Numbered from the stretch's first letter, positions 21,393 through 34,332 are shown. The stretch: 64,000 bases of DNA from Paralithodes platypus (GCA_032716605.1 CM064571.1:12407720-12471719), one strand, 5' to 3'. Numbers and translations: made by a program. Notes: a model not told the origin generated them from the letters alone.

Positions 21393-24300
21393 ATTGGAGA
21401 TAACGTTTCAATTATATAGGGGATATTGGAGATAACGTTTCAATTATATAGGGGATATTGGAGATAACGTTTCAATTATCTATAGGGGATATTGGAGATA
21501 ACGTTTCAATTATCTATAGGGGATATTGGAGATAACGTTTCAATTATCTATAGGGGATATTGGAGATAACGTTTCAATTATCTATAGGGGATATTGGAGA
21601 TAACGTTTCAATTATCTATAGGGGATATTGGAGATAACGTTTCAATTATCTATAGGGGATATTGGAGATAACGTTTCAATTATCTATAGGGGATATTGGA
21701 GATAACGTTTCAATTATCTATAGGGGATATTGGAGATAACGTTTCAATTATCTATAGGGGATATTGGAGATAACGTTTCAATTATCTATAGGGGATATTG
21801 GAGATAACGTTTCAATTATCTATAGGGGATATTGGAGATAACGTTTCAATTATCTATAGGGGATATTGGAGATAACGTTTCAATTATCTATAGGGGATAT
21901 TGGAGATAACGTTTCAATTATCTATAGGGGATATTGGAGATAACGTTTCAATTATCTATAGGGGATATTGGAGATAACGTTTCAATTATCTATAGGGGAT
22001 ATTGGAGATAACGTTTCAATTATCTATAGGGGATATTGGAGATAACGTTTCAATTATCTCTAGCTCTCACTCGCTATAACGTTTCAATTATCTATAGGGG
22101 ATATTGGAGATAACGTTTCAATTATCTATAGGGGATATTGGAGATAACGTTTCAATTATCTATAGGGGATATTGGAGATAACGTTTCAATTATCTATAGG
22201 GGATATTGGAGATAACGTTTCAATTATCTATAGGGGATATTGGAGATAACGTTTCAATTATCTATAGGGGATATTGGAGATAACGTTTCAATTATCTATA
22301 GGGGATATTGGAGATAACGTTTCAATTATCTATAGGGGATATTGGAGATAACGTTTCAATTATCTATAGGGGATATTGGAGATAACGTTTCAATTATCTA
22401 TAGGGGATATTGGAGATAACGTTTCAATTATCTATAGGGGATATTGGAGATAACGTTTCAATTATCTATAGGGGATATTGGAGATAACGTTTCAATTATC
22501 TATAGGGGATATTGGAGATAACGTTTCAATTATCTATAGGGGATATTGGAGATAACGTTTCAATTATCTATAGGGGATATTGGAGATAACGTTTCAATTA
22601 TCTATAGGGGATATTGGAGATAACGTTTCAATTATCTATAGGGGATATTGGAGATAACGTTTCAATTATCTATAGGGGATATTGGAGATAACGTTTCAAT
22701 TATCTATAGGGGATATTGGAGATAACGTTTCAATTATCTATAGGGGATATTGGAGATAACGTTTCAATTATCTATAGGGGATATTGGAGATAACGTTTCA
22801 ATTATCTATAGGGGATATTGGAGATAACGTTTCAATTATCTATAGGGGATATTGGAGATAACGTTTCAATTATCTATAGGGGATATTGGAGATAACGTTT
22901 CAATTATCTATAGGGGATATTGGAGATAACGTTTCAATTATCTATAGGGGATATGTGAGATAACGTTTCAATTATCTATAGGGGATATTGGAGATAACGT
23001 TTCAATTATCTATAGGGGATATTGGAGATAACGTTTCAATTATCTATAGGGGATATTGGAGATAACGTTTCAATTATCTATAGGGGATATGGAGATAACG
23101 TTTCAATTATCTATAGGGGATATTGGAGATAACGTTTCAATTATCTATAGGGGATATTGGAGATAACGTTTCAATTATCTATAGGGGATATTGGAGATAA
23201 CGTTTCAATTATCTATAGGGGATATTGGAGATAACGTTTCAATTATCTATAGGGGATATTGGAGATAACGTTTCAATTATCTATAGGGGATATTGGAGAT
23301 AACGTTTCAATTATCTATAGGGGATATTGGAGATAACGTTTTCAATTATCTATAGGGGATATTGGAGATAACGTTTCAATTATCTATAGGGGATATTGGA
23401 GATAACGTTTCAATTATCTATAGGGGATATTGGAGATAACGTTTCAATTATCTATAGGGGATATTGGAGATAACGTTTCAATTATCTATAGGGGATATTG
23501 GAGATAACGTTTCAATTATCTATAGGGGATATTGGAGATAACGTTTCAATTATCTATAGGGGATATTGGAGATAACGTTTCAATTATCTATAGGGGATAT
23601 TGGAGATAACGTTTTCAATTATCTATAGGGGATATTGGAGATAACGTTTCAATTATCTATAGGGGATATTGGAGATAACGTTTCAATTATCTATAGGGGA
23701 TATTGGAGATAACGTTTCAATTATCTATAGGGGATATTGGAGATAACGTTTCAATTATCTATAGGGGATATTGGAGATAACGTTTCAATTATCTATAGGG
23801 GATATTGGAGATAACGTTTCAATTATCTATAGGGGATATTGGAGATAACGTTTCAATTATCTATAGGGGATATTGGAGATAACGTTTCAATTATCTATAG
23901 GGGATATTGGAGATAACGTTTCAATTATCTATAGGGGATATTGGAGATAACGTTTCAATTATCTATAGGGGATATTGGAGATAACGTTTCAATTATCTAT
24001 AGGGGATATTGGAGATAACGTTCAATTATCTATAGGGGATATTGGAGATAACGTTTCAATTATCTATAGGGGATATTGGAGATAACGTTTCAATTATCTA
24101 TAGGGGATATTGGAGATAACGTTTCAATTATCTATAGGGGATATTGGAGATAACGTTTCAATTATCTATAGGGGATATTGGAGATAACGTTTCAATTATC
24201 TATAGGGATATTGGAGATAACGTTTCAATTATCTATAGGGGATATTGGAGATAACGTTTCAATTATCTATAGGGGATATTGGAGATAACGTTTCAATTAT

Positions 24301-26850
24301 CTATAGGGGATATTGGAGATAACGTTTCAATTATCTATAGGGGATATTGGAGATAACGTTTCAATTATCTATAGGGGATATTGGAGATAACGTTTCAATT
24401 ATCTATAGGGGATATTGGAGATAACGTTTCAATTATCTATAGGGGATATTGGAGATAACGTTTCAATTATCTATAGGGGATATTGGAGATAACGTTTCAA
24501 TTATCTATAGGGGATATTGGAGATAACGTTTCAATTATCTATAGGGGATATTGGAGATAACGTTTCAATTATCTATAGGGGATATTGGAGATAACGTTTC
24601 AATTATCTATAGGGGATATTGGAGATAACGTTTCAATTATCTATAGGGGATATTGGAGATAACGTTTCAATTATCTATAGGGGATATTGGAGATAACGTT
24701 TCAATTATCTATAGGGGATATTGGAGATAACGTTTCAATTATCTATAGGGGATATTGGAGATAACGTTTCAATTATCTATAGGGGATATTGGAGATAACG
24801 TTTCAATTATCTATAGGGGATATTGGAGATAACGTTTCAATTATCTATAGGGGATATTGGAGATAACGTTTCAATTATCTATAGGGGATATTGGAGATAA
24901 CGTTTCAATTATCTATAGGGGATATTGGAGATAACGTTTCAATTATCTATAGGGGATATTGGAGATAACGTTTCAATTATCTATAGGGGATATTGGAGAT
25001 AACGTTTCAATTATCTATAGGGGATATTGGAGATAACGTTTCAATTATCTATAGGGGATATTGGAGATAACGTTTCAATTATCTATAGGGGATATTGGAG
25101 ATAACGTTTCAATTATCTATAGGGGATATTGGAGATAACGTTTCAATTATCTATAGGGGATATTGGAGATAACGTTTCAATTATCTATAGGGGATATTGG
25201 AGATAACGTTTCAATTATCTATAGGGGATATTGGAGATAACGTTTCAATTATCTATAGGGGATATTGGAGATAACGTTTCAATTATCTATAGGGGATATT
25301 GGAGATAACGTTTCAATTATCTATAGGGGATATTGGAGATAACGTTTCAATTATCTATAGGGGATATTGGAGATAACGTTTCAATTATCTATAGGGGATA
25401 TTGGAGATAACGTTTCAATTATCTATAGGGGATATTGGAGATAACGTTTCAATTATCTATAGGGGATATTGGAGATAACGTTTCAATTATCTATAGGGGA
25501 TATTGGAGATAACGTTTCAATTATCTATAGGGGATATTGGAGATAACGTTTCAATTATCTATAGGGGATATTGGAGATAACGTTTCAATTATCTATAGGG
25601 GATATTGGAGATAACGTTTCAATTATCTATAGGGGATATTGGAGATAACGTTTCAATTATCTATAGGGGATATTGGAGATAACGTTTCAATTATCTATAG
25701 GGGATATTGGAGATAACGTTTCAATTATCTATAGGGGATATTGGAGATAACGTTTCAATTATCTATAGGGGATATTGGAGATAACGTTTCAATTATCTAT
25801 AGGGGATATTGGAGATAACGTTTCAATTATCTATAGGGGATATTGGAGATAACGTTTCAATTATCTATAGGGGATATTGGAGATAACGTTTCAATTATCT
25901 ATAGGGGATATTGGAGATAACGTTTCAATTATCTATAGGGGATATTGGAGATAACGTTTCAATTATCTATAGGGGATATTGGAGATAACGTTTCAATTAT
26001 CTATAGGGGATATTGGAGATAACGTTTCAATTATCTATAGGGGATATTGGAGATAACGTTTCAATTATCTATAGGGGATATTGGAGATAACGTTTCAATT
26101 ATCTATAGGGGATATTGGAGATAACGTTTCAATTATCTATAGGGGATATTGGAGATAACGTTTCAATTATCTATAGGGGATATTGGAGATAACGTTTCAA
26201 TTATCTATAGGGGATATTGGAGATAACGTTTCAATTATCTATAGGGGATATTGGAGATAACGTTTCAATTATCTATAGGGGATATTGGAGATAACGTTTC
26301 AATTATCTATAGGGGATATTGGAGATAACGTTTCAATTATCTATAGGGGATATTGGAGATAACGTTTCAATTATCTATAGGGGATATTGGAGATAACGTT
26401 TCAATTATCTATAGGGGATATTGGAGATAACGTTTCAATTATCTATAGGGGATATTGGAGATAACGTTTCAATTATCTATAGGGGATATTGGAGATAACG
26501 TTTCAATTATCTATAGGGGATATTGGAGATAACGTTTCAATTATCTATAGGGGATATTGGAGATAACGTTTCAATTATCTATAGGGGATATTGGAGATAA
26601 CGTTTCAATTATCTATAGGGGATATTGGAGATAACGTTTCAATTATCTATAGGGGATATTGAGAGATAACGTTTCAATTATCTATAGGGGATATTGGAGA
26701 TAACGTTTCAATTATCTAAGGATATTGGAGATAACGTTTCAATTATCTATAGGGGATATTGGAGATAACGTTTCAATTATATAGGGGATATTGGAGATAA
26801 CGTTTCAATTATATATAGGGGATATTGGAGATAACGTTTCAATTATCTAA
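21393..26850. repeat. 34-bp satellite array, about 160 copies (5.46 kb)
   Basis: Head-to-tail units with the core GATAACGTTTCAATTATC and GGGGATATTGG. Internal units are nearly identical. The outermost units at both ends carry ATTATA instead of ATTATCTATA or other changes (21412-21475; 26690-26850). One interruption, CTCTAGCTCTCACTCGC, lies at about 22057-22073. No coding. Each unit carries a GATAA...TTATC inverted repeat. Confidence 0.98.
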
Positions 26851-26852
26851 AG

Positions 26853-27110
26853 AAGTTCGACGGATTAGTTTGGCGATTTTAAGACCTTTCACCCTATTTC
26901 TTCGTCAATATTAATCCATTTCGTGCCATTTAGGTGTCGATTTTTTCCTGGCGAGCGATAGCGTGCTTGTAATTAGAGGAGAAATCGGCCTTCGGCCAGG
27001 ACATTTCTCTACCGAAAAATTTACAAATTTATCTTGAAGGGGGGTCTATAGGATGCTTTTTGAAGCTTGATGGAGGATTGGGAAAAAAATTACAGAATAA
27101 TAAACAAGAT
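26853..27110 (+). mobile_element. MITE-A fragment flanking the satellite, 5' end missing
   Basis: Starts mid-element at GTTCGACGGATTAGTTTGGC and runs through GCGAGCGATAGCGTGC, the CGGCCTTCGGCC hairpin and CTTGATGGAGG. The first about 80 bp of the family are absent where the satellite ends. Confidence 0.85.
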
Positions 27111-27340
27111 AAATATATTAACACATAAATAGTTAATAATGTTCTGATTGAGTTTATTTTGAACAACTGGGGAATGAAGGACAGACAATGGGTGCCGAGC
27201 CCTGTCAAAGTTGGGAGCTCTGCACCCAGTGGATTTAGCAACTAGAACCTTCACAGACGAATAATCTGTAAACAATATCCTGTGCACCATATTTGTCCGG
27301 GTTCAGTGAAAAATAGACCCTTAACAACTGTACTATGGAG

Positions 27341-27398
<58 letters not shown>
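27341..27398. repeat. (AT)n microsatellite
   Basis: About 58 bp of AT dinucleotides at the edge of a LINE-Z-like fragment. Confidence 0.95.
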
Positions 27399-27401
27399 CG
27401 G

Positions 27402-27660
27402 AAACAAAAGGCAGGTTGCCTGTAACGAGTGTCTTCCCCAAAGCCAAAAGAGTGACAGGGCCAAATTCAAGAATTGTTGGGGTCAAAATGCCTGGACACA
27501 TGAAGCAGAAAGCAGTTTAAGTCATAGGATGAAGGAAATATTGATTGAGGGAGAGAATTCCAGCGTTCACATGTTGAGTAGAAGTTAGACAGAACATTTG
27601 CCAATTCTTGGGTTGGAGAGCTGGACATAATAGGAGTGGGACTGTGTGGTCATAGTACAC
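27402..27660 (-). pseudogene. Diverged LINE-Z 3'-end fragment
   Basis: Matches the 3' end of LINE-Z in order: GGCAGGTTGCCTGTAACGAG, AATGCCTGGACACA, GCAGTTTAAGTCATAGGA, GAGAGAATTCCAG, TTCTTGGGTTGGAGAG. It is clearly more diverged than the copies at 6.7 and 30.4 kb, so it is an older insertion or a sister family. Confidence 0.7.
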
Positions 27661-27830
27661 CAGGAGTCACAAACTCTTCCACAGTCTTCATGAATAATCT
27701 TGCTCATTCAAGAGAAAACCATGTCTTCCCATGTTTTAGGATATATGAACAAAAATAATAGTGTGTGATTGGCGACAGCTGAGAACTGACATTATTTATT
27801 AGCGTTCATTAGTTCTTATTTAGATTTCCC

Positions 27831-29646
27831 ATTTGGCATACCGTACTGTCGACTGCCATTTATACCGTACTGTCGACTGCCATTTATACCGTACTGTCGA
27901 CTGCCATTTATACCGTACTGTCGACTGCCATTTATACCGTACTGTCGACTGCCATTTGGCATACCGTACTGTCGACTGCCATTTATACCGTACTGTCGAC
28001 TGCCATTTGGCATACCGTACTGTCGACTGCCATTTGGCATACCGTACTGTCGACTGCCATTTATACCGTACTGTCGACTGCCATTTGGCATACCGTACTG
28101 TCGACTGCCATTTATACCGTACTGTCGACTGCCATTTATACCGTACTGTCGACTGCCATTTATACCGTACTGTCGACTGCCATTTGGCATACCGTACTGT
28201 CGACTGCCATTTATAGCGTACTGTCGACTGCCATTTATACAGTACTGTCGACTGCCATTTATACAGTACTGTCGACTGCCATTTATACCGTACTGTCGAC
28301 TGCCATTTGGCATACCGTACTGTCGACTGCCATTTATACCGTACTGTCGACTGCCATTTGGCATACCGTACTGTCGACTGCCATTTATACCGTACTGTCG
28401 ACTGCCATTTATACCGTACTGTCGACTGCCATTTATACCGTACTGTCGACTGCCATTTATACCGTACTGTCGACTGCCATTTATACCGTACTGTCGACTG
28501 CCATTTGGCATACCGTACTGTCGACTGCCATTTATACCGTACTGTCGACTGCCATTTGGCATACCGTACTGTCGACTGCCATTTATACCGTACTGTCGAC
28601 TGCCATTTATACCGTACTGTCGACTGCCATTTATACCGTACTGTCGACTGCCATTTATACCGTACTGTCGACTGCTATTTGGCATACCGTACTGTCGACT
28701 GCCATTTATACCGTACTGTCGACTGCCATTTATACCGTACTGTCGACTGCCATTTGGCATACGGTACTGTCGACTGCCATTTATACCGTACTGTCGACTG
28801 CCATTTGGCATACCGTACTGTCGACTGCCATTTATACCGTACTGTCGACTGCCATTTGGCATACCGTACTGTCGACTGCCATTTATACCGTACTGTCGAC
28901 TGCCATTTGGCATACCGTACTGTCGACTGCCATTTATACCATACTGTCGACTGCCATTTATACCGTACTGTCGACTGCCATTTGGCATACCGTACTGTCG
29001 ACTGCCATTTATACCGTACTGTCGACTGCCATTTATACCGTACTGTCGACTGCCATTTATACCGTACTGTCGACTGCCATTTATACCGTACTGTCGACTG
29101 CCATTTATACCGTACTGTCGACTGCCATTTGGCATACCGTACTGTCGACTGCCATTTATACCGTACTGTCGACTGCCATTTGGCATACCGTACTGTCGAC
29201 TGCCATTTGGCATACCGTACTGTCGACTGCCATTTATACCATACTGTCGACTGCCATTTATACCGTACTGTCGACTGCCATTTCGTATACCGTACTGTCG
29301 ACTGCCATTTATACCGTAATGTCGACTGCCATTTATACCGTACTGTCGACTGCCATTTGGCATACCGTACTGTCGACTGCCATTTATACCGTACTGTCGA
29401 CTGCCATTTATACCGTACTGTCGACTGCCATTTGGCATACCGTACTGTCGACTGCCATTTATACCGTACTGTCGACTGCCATTTATACCGTACTGTCAAC
29501 TGCCTGTCGACTGCCATTTATACCGTACTGTCGACTGCCATTTATACCGTACTGTCGACTGCCATTTGGCATACCGTACTGTCGACTGCCATTTGGCATA
29601 CCGTACTGTCGACTGCCATTTGGCATACCGTACTGTCGACTGCCTT
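27831..29646. repeat. Two-length (24/27 bp) minisatellite with a SalI-type core
   Basis: Over 70 head-to-tail units share CCGTACTGTCGACTGCCATT and are joined either by TATA (24-bp unit, A) or by TGGCATA (27-bp unit, B). The first fifteen units read BAAAABABBABAAAB. Both lengths are multiples of three and lack stops, so both strands stay open (apparent 540- and 458-residue proteins). One truncated unit lies near 29495-29510. Not considered a gene. Confidence 0.97.
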
Positions 29647-30048
29647 TTCAAATCCCTCCATCTGTTTGTTCAGGTCACTTTGAGTGTAACCGTTCTTAGA
29701 AGTATTCGGCACAATTTGGCTAATACATGGTCTCATTGTATGTGTTATGCCCTCGTAAATCTTTAGGATATCTATGGTGCCAAAAATTACCTATATATTA
29801 GAGTAAAAATGTGGTAATAATCCCTAAATGTTACCTAAAATATACTCAGTACCGGTACTGAGTGGAACTGACATGACTGAGGTCTGAGCTCTACGACGAC
29901 AGAGTTGACATGAACAAGTTGAGTAACGATCAAACAGACTTGCACATGTGTGGCAAGACCACGTTTAATCAAACGCTTCATCAAAGTGAATGACAAGGAG
30001 GCCTGAGCGTGTGTGGGAAGCTTTAATCTGGTATGTGACAGTTTCCCT
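29647..30048. other. Unassigned sequence with a 20-bp perfect palindrome
   Basis: ACTCAGTACCGGTACTGAGT at 29844-29863 is an exact palindrome. No coding similarity recognised. Confidence 0.5.
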
Positions 30049-30374
30049 GTAAGGGGAGACGAATCGCTTTTCTAGACCACCTTCTCCCTCATCTTTAGAC
30101 CCATTATGTTGGCGATTTTATGAACTATCGCCCCATTTCTGTCAATCTTAAGACTTTTCCTGTCAATTAGGTCTCAATTTTTTCCTGGTGAGCGATAGCG
30201 AGCCTGAAGTTTAAGAGGAATCGGCCTTCGGCCAGGACATTTTTCTACCGAAAAATGTACAAATTTATCTTGAAAGGGAGTCTAGGGGGCTTCATTTTAA
30301 GCTTGATGGAGGTCTAGCGAGGAAACTAGAAAAATAATACAAACATCGACAAAAAGTGAAGGATCTCCCCTTAA
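30049..30374 (+). mobile_element. MITE-A, near-complete
   Basis: Starts TGTAAGGGGAGACG (TTAA decayed to GTAA) and ends GGATCTCCCCTTAA at 30374. The core GAGCGATAGCGAGCCTGAAG and hairpin CGGCCTTCGGCC are present. It abuts the 3' end of LINE-Z copy 2. Confidence 0.88.
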
Positions 30375-32503
30375 GTCATTGTTTTTTGTTTTTTTCTGTG
30401 ATTGAGGGAGGCAAAAGGCATAACTGCCTATAGCGAGTGCCTCCCCCATAGTTGAAAGAGTGACAGGGCCAAAATCAAGGGACGTTCGAGCCAAAATGCC
30501 TGGACACACGGAGTTTGAAGCAATTTAAGTCATAGGAAGAGGGAAAGACTGATTCTGGGAGAGAGTTCCAGAGCTCAGCTGTTGAGTAGAAGAAAGTTTG
30601 AGAGTAACGTTTCACTCTTGGGTTGGAGAGTTGCACAGAGTAGGGCTGGGATTTTGTTGCAAGGCGGGTACTACGTACCCTACGTAGAGGAGGTGGTATA
30701 CACTGGGAAAGCTCCGAGGAACACTGATTATTGTAGTAGCGATGGAATAGTGAGAGAGATGCAACATTGCGGCGAAGAGAGAGAGATTGCAGAGAGTTGG
30801 TGAGTGGACGGGAGTTAATGATACGAAAGGCCTTCCTTTCAACTTTGTCTAGGAGAGCGGTGTGAGAGGAACCTCCCCACACATGTGAACAATACTCAAT
30901 ACAAGGGCGCACTATTCTCCTGTACAGAGCAAGAAGCTGTGCAGGGGAAAAGAACCCCCTAAGGTGGTTGAGCACACCCAGCTTCTGGGAGGCTGCCTTA
31001 GCAAGACTGGTAATATGGTCCTTCGAAATGAGAGCAGAAGAAAAAGAGACACCAAGAATATTGAGAGAAGATGAAGGGTTGATTTTTGTATTGTTGAAGA
31101 ATAAGGGATAGTCCGCTGGGAGATCCTGACGGGTAGATAGATGGAGAAATTGGGTTTTGGAAGCATTAAAGTTAACAAGGTTTTCTCTGCCCCAATTGGA
31201 AATAGTATTTAGATCAGAATTTAAGAGTTCTATGGCTTCATTACGTTTATCGTTGAGGGATTGCTGGCTGGGGCGTTCTGAAAAACTAATGAAGTAGTGT
31301 AAGGTTGAGTCGTTTGCGTATGAATGGATGGGAATTAAGGTACAGTTAAGGAGATCATTTATAAAAATTAGAAAGAGAATAGGAGATAGGATAGAGCCCT
31401 GAGGAACACCGGAGTTTATAGGGTTAGGAAGTGAACAATGGCCGTCCACAACCGCGGCTATGGAATGGCCGGAAAGGAAATTAGAGACAAAGGCACAGAT
31501 GGAGGGATAAAAACCGAAGGAGGGTAGTTTAGAAATTAAAGATTTATGCCAGACTCTATCGAAGGCTTTCGATATGTCTAGTGCAATAGAAAAAGTCTCA
31601 CCGAAGTCCCGAAAGGAGGATGACCAAGAGTTAGTAAGATATGAAAGAAGATCACCAGTAGAGCGACCCCGGCTAGTTTTGTAATGTTTGCGCACCAGAA
31701 CCCGGCCGGTTTTCAAAAAATGGTTTTATTCCAGAAACAATAGCGAATGGGTTAGGAATGAAGGAAAAACCACGAAAAACCGCTCAAAAAGCTTAAAAAA
31801 TGGTCCTACAGAGCCCCCGAAAATGGATTTTACAAGAGTAAAAAATTGAAGGCAATTATCCCAAAAAAAACAGGTTATTGCGCGCTTGCGCGCACGCACG
31901 TGGACTTTGAGAGTTTTCAACCATCGGCACGGTTGCGTGGGACACGTACACAGTTCCCATACAAATCTGAGCCCTCTTGAGTGGCTACACCTGAGGTTAC
32001 GGTCGGCGCAATTAGGGTGACGCGCCAGGCGCGTCTCTGGGGCTGTGCGTTACATACATCGCCGACGCGTCAGGCGCGTCGCTGGGGCTGTACGGGTTAA
32101 GGAAGCCATACTGGCGATCTGAGAGCAGATTATGAGAAGAGAAATGCTTAAGAAATTTGGAAGCAAGAATAGTTTCAAAAACGTTGGAGATACAAGAGAT
32201 GAGAGCAATTGGACGATAATTGGAGGGTTGAGAGCGGTCACCCTTCTTTGGGATAGGATGAATGTGAGTAAACTTCCAGCATGAAGGGAAGACGTTAGAG
32301 GATAGACAGAGACGAAAGAGTTTGCCTAGGCAGGAAGTCAGCACGGAAGCACAGTTTTTGAGAACAATAGGAGGAACACCGTCCGGACCTTACGCCTTAT
32401 TAGTGCTAAGCCCAGAAAGGGTAGAAAGTACATCTTTAGAAGAGATTAGGATATTAGGCATAAGTAAGAGAGAGGAGGGCGGAGAGGGAGGAATAGCACC
32501 TCC
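30375..32503 (-). pseudogene. LINE-Z copy 2: reverse transcriptase, 5'-truncated, split by an insertion
   Basis: Minus strand. The upstream part (32503-32101) has KA-stop-GPDG, PIPKKGDRSQPSNYRPIA, LLSDRQYGFL. The downstream part (31669-30475) has GRSTGDLLSYL, ALDISKAFDRVWH, SGVPQGSILSPILFL, active site SYANDSTLH, NILGVSF and the C-terminal CIEYCSHVWGGS...NSLPESVF, ending SRHFGSNVP. The first active-site Asp is Asn here (ANDS rather than ADDS), which would be expected to inactivate the RT. The TAA in the KA-x-GPDG motif (32390-32392) is the same as in copy 1. An insertion of about 430 bp at 31670-32100 separates the parts. Confidence 0.87.
31670..32100 (-). mobile_element. MITE-H-like insertion inside LINE-Z copy 2
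   Basis: LINE-Z copy 1 reads uninterrupted GACCCTTAAGGAAGCC where this copy holds about 430 extra bases ending GTACGGGTTAA. Read inward the right end is TTAACCCGTACAGCCCCAGC, a TTAACCC-type terminus. It carries GC-rich CGCGCCAGGCGCG-type palindromes and GCGCGCTTGCGCGC. The left TTAA is missing, apparently by a small deletion. Superfamily uncertain; TTAA with CCC suggests piggyBac-like. Confidence 0.6.
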
Positions 32504-32613
32504 GAATATTATATATCGAATATTAGTTATATATATATCGAATTAATATATCGAATATTAGTTATATCATAATATAATTATTATGTAATAGGAACTGTAA
32601 AACGTACATATCA

Positions 32614-33119
32614 AATATATTATGCAGGTAGCATATATTATGGTATATATTATGCAGGTAGCATATATTATGCTATATATTATGCAGGTAGCATATATTA
32701 TGCTATATATTATGCAGGTAGCATATATTATGCTATATATTATGCAGGTAGCATATATTATGCTATATATTATGCAGGTAGCATATATTATGCTATATAT
32801 TATGCAGGTAGCATATATTATGCTATATATTATGCAGGTAGCATATATTATGCTATATATTATGCAGGTAGCATATATTATGCTATATATTATGCAGGTA
32901 GCATATATTATGCTATATATTATGCAGGTAGCATATATTATGGTATATATTATGCAGGTAGCATATATTATGCTATATATTATGCAGGTAGCATATATTA
33001 TGCTATATATTATGCAGGTAGCATATATTATGCCATATATTATGCAGGTAGCATATATTATGCTATATATTATGCAGGTAGCATATATTATGCTATATAT
33101 TATGCAGGTAGCATATATT
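32614..33119. repeat. 30-bp minisatellite, about 17 copies
   Basis: Units of 30 bp with core ATTATGCAGGTAGCATATAT, nearly invariant except for TATGGTA/TATGCCA variants. Being a multiple of three it yields a meaningless ten-residue peptide repeat. Confidence 0.97.
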
Positions 33120-33576
33120 CAGTGTCTTTGTGAAGATGATTTTATGTTACCACCGTTGTATGTTGCCATAGGCTACACGAATTATAATGTCACTGGATTG
33201 AAAGTTAATAATTTTAGCGAGTATGTATAATTATAACTTAGTACTTTGTGTAATCCTCGTGCTATATAGAGATAACCTATTTAATTTAGAGAGTGAAATT
33301 AAATAACTATTGTATGACATCATTAGGCTCCAATGGTTTGTTGTATCTGTAATTTGCTATTATGTGATATGCATAATTGAATGTCTATCCATGATAGTTC
33401 GTTACTTATCACATCTGTTTCTATATTTTACTTCTCAGATATTACTTTCCACATTAACAATTTATTTTGGAACGTGATGTAATCACTGCTATGCAATTGA
33501 ACAAATAGTTTACATAACATGGAGTATATATCATTCAGTAAATACCAACTACCATCAGCAACTTACCAAACCCATA
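33120..33576. other. Unassigned AT-rich sequence
   Basis: No recognisable gene or element end. Confidence 0.4.
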
Positions 33577-33645
33577 CTATAGTCTGTTAGCTGTAAGTAG
33601 GCGAAAAATCATGACCCCTAAACTCTGTAACTCCAAAAGGGCTCG
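33577..33645. mobile_element. MITE-E single end
   Basis: TATAGTCTGTTAGCTGTAAG then TAGGCGAAAAATCATGACC matches one arm of the element at 4403-4615. The other end is absent. Confidence 0.6.
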
Positions 33646-34100
33646 AGCACTCCAACAGTCGCCCTCTTATTCTACGTTTCGTAAGCGAAAACAGATCGAG
33701 TTTTCTTGTTCTCTCATTGTATGGTTTATTTATAAGGGATGGGATTAACTTTATTGTTCTACGCTGACCGGATTAGAGTTTGTGTATATCTTTATTGTTC
33801 TACGCTGACCGGATTAGAGTTTGTGTATATCTTTATTGTTCTACGCTGACCGGATTAGAGTTTGTGTATATCTTTATTGTTCTACGCTGACTGGATTAGA
33901 GTTTGTGTATATCTTTATTGTTCTACGCTGACCGGATTAGAGTTTGTGTATATCTTTTAATAAGCAGGGAGACCAAAACTGCACAGCACAATCCAGATGT
34001 GGCTTCACAATACATTTGTATAGTGGCATAGCTATGTCTCTGCTAGGATAATGAAACATTCTTCTAATAAATCCTAGTGCTCTGCTTGCTTACATTGCAA
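33640..34100 (-). pseudogene. CR1-like RT C-terminal fragment with internal tandem expansion
   Basis: On the minus strand, from about 34100: RALGFIRRMFHYPSRDIAMP, LYKCIVKPHLDCAVQFWSPC, LLKDIHKL, a stop, SGQRRTIK, then LIPSLINKPYNERTRKLDLF and TKRRIRGRLLE. This matches the order in the CR1 copies (LYNSLVRPLLEYCVQCWCPY ... KMIPSLKNKPYEE), though the family is clearly different. A 41-bp segment within it is repeated five times (33748-33957). Truncated on both sides. Confidence 0.7.
33748..33957. repeat. 41-bp minisatellite within a LINE fragment, 5 copies
   Basis: Units contain TTCTACGCTGACCGGATTAG. The unit is part of the surrounding reading frame (minus strand DIHKL...SGQRRTIK), so the array grew by local duplication after insertion. 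The unit length is not a multiple of 3. Confidence 0.9.
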
Positions 34101-34261
34101 ATAGAGCACTAAAGAAGAGAGATATATATTTACATATATTTACATAGATATACTGGCCACACAGACCTTACGATTCAAACGAGGTAGTCAGGACTTAATT
34201 CTAGTAGAGATGGCATATCCGACAGAAAAGGAAAGTTGAAGGAAAGGATAGAAAAGAAGAA

Positions 34262-34263
34262 GA

Positions 34264-34329
<66 letters not shown>
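34262..34329. repeat. (GA)n microsatellite
   Basis: Pure GA over about 65 bp, preceded by GAA triplets. Confidence 0.95.

Positions 34330-34332
<3 letters not shown>

Noticed and set aside
21393..26850. CRISPR array
   Set aside because: Units are contiguous with no unique spacers, and the context is clearly eukaryotic; it is a satellite.
27816..29683. Open frames of 540 and 458 codons on opposite strands as genes
   Set aside because: Both strands are open only because unit lengths are multiples of three and the unit lacks stops.
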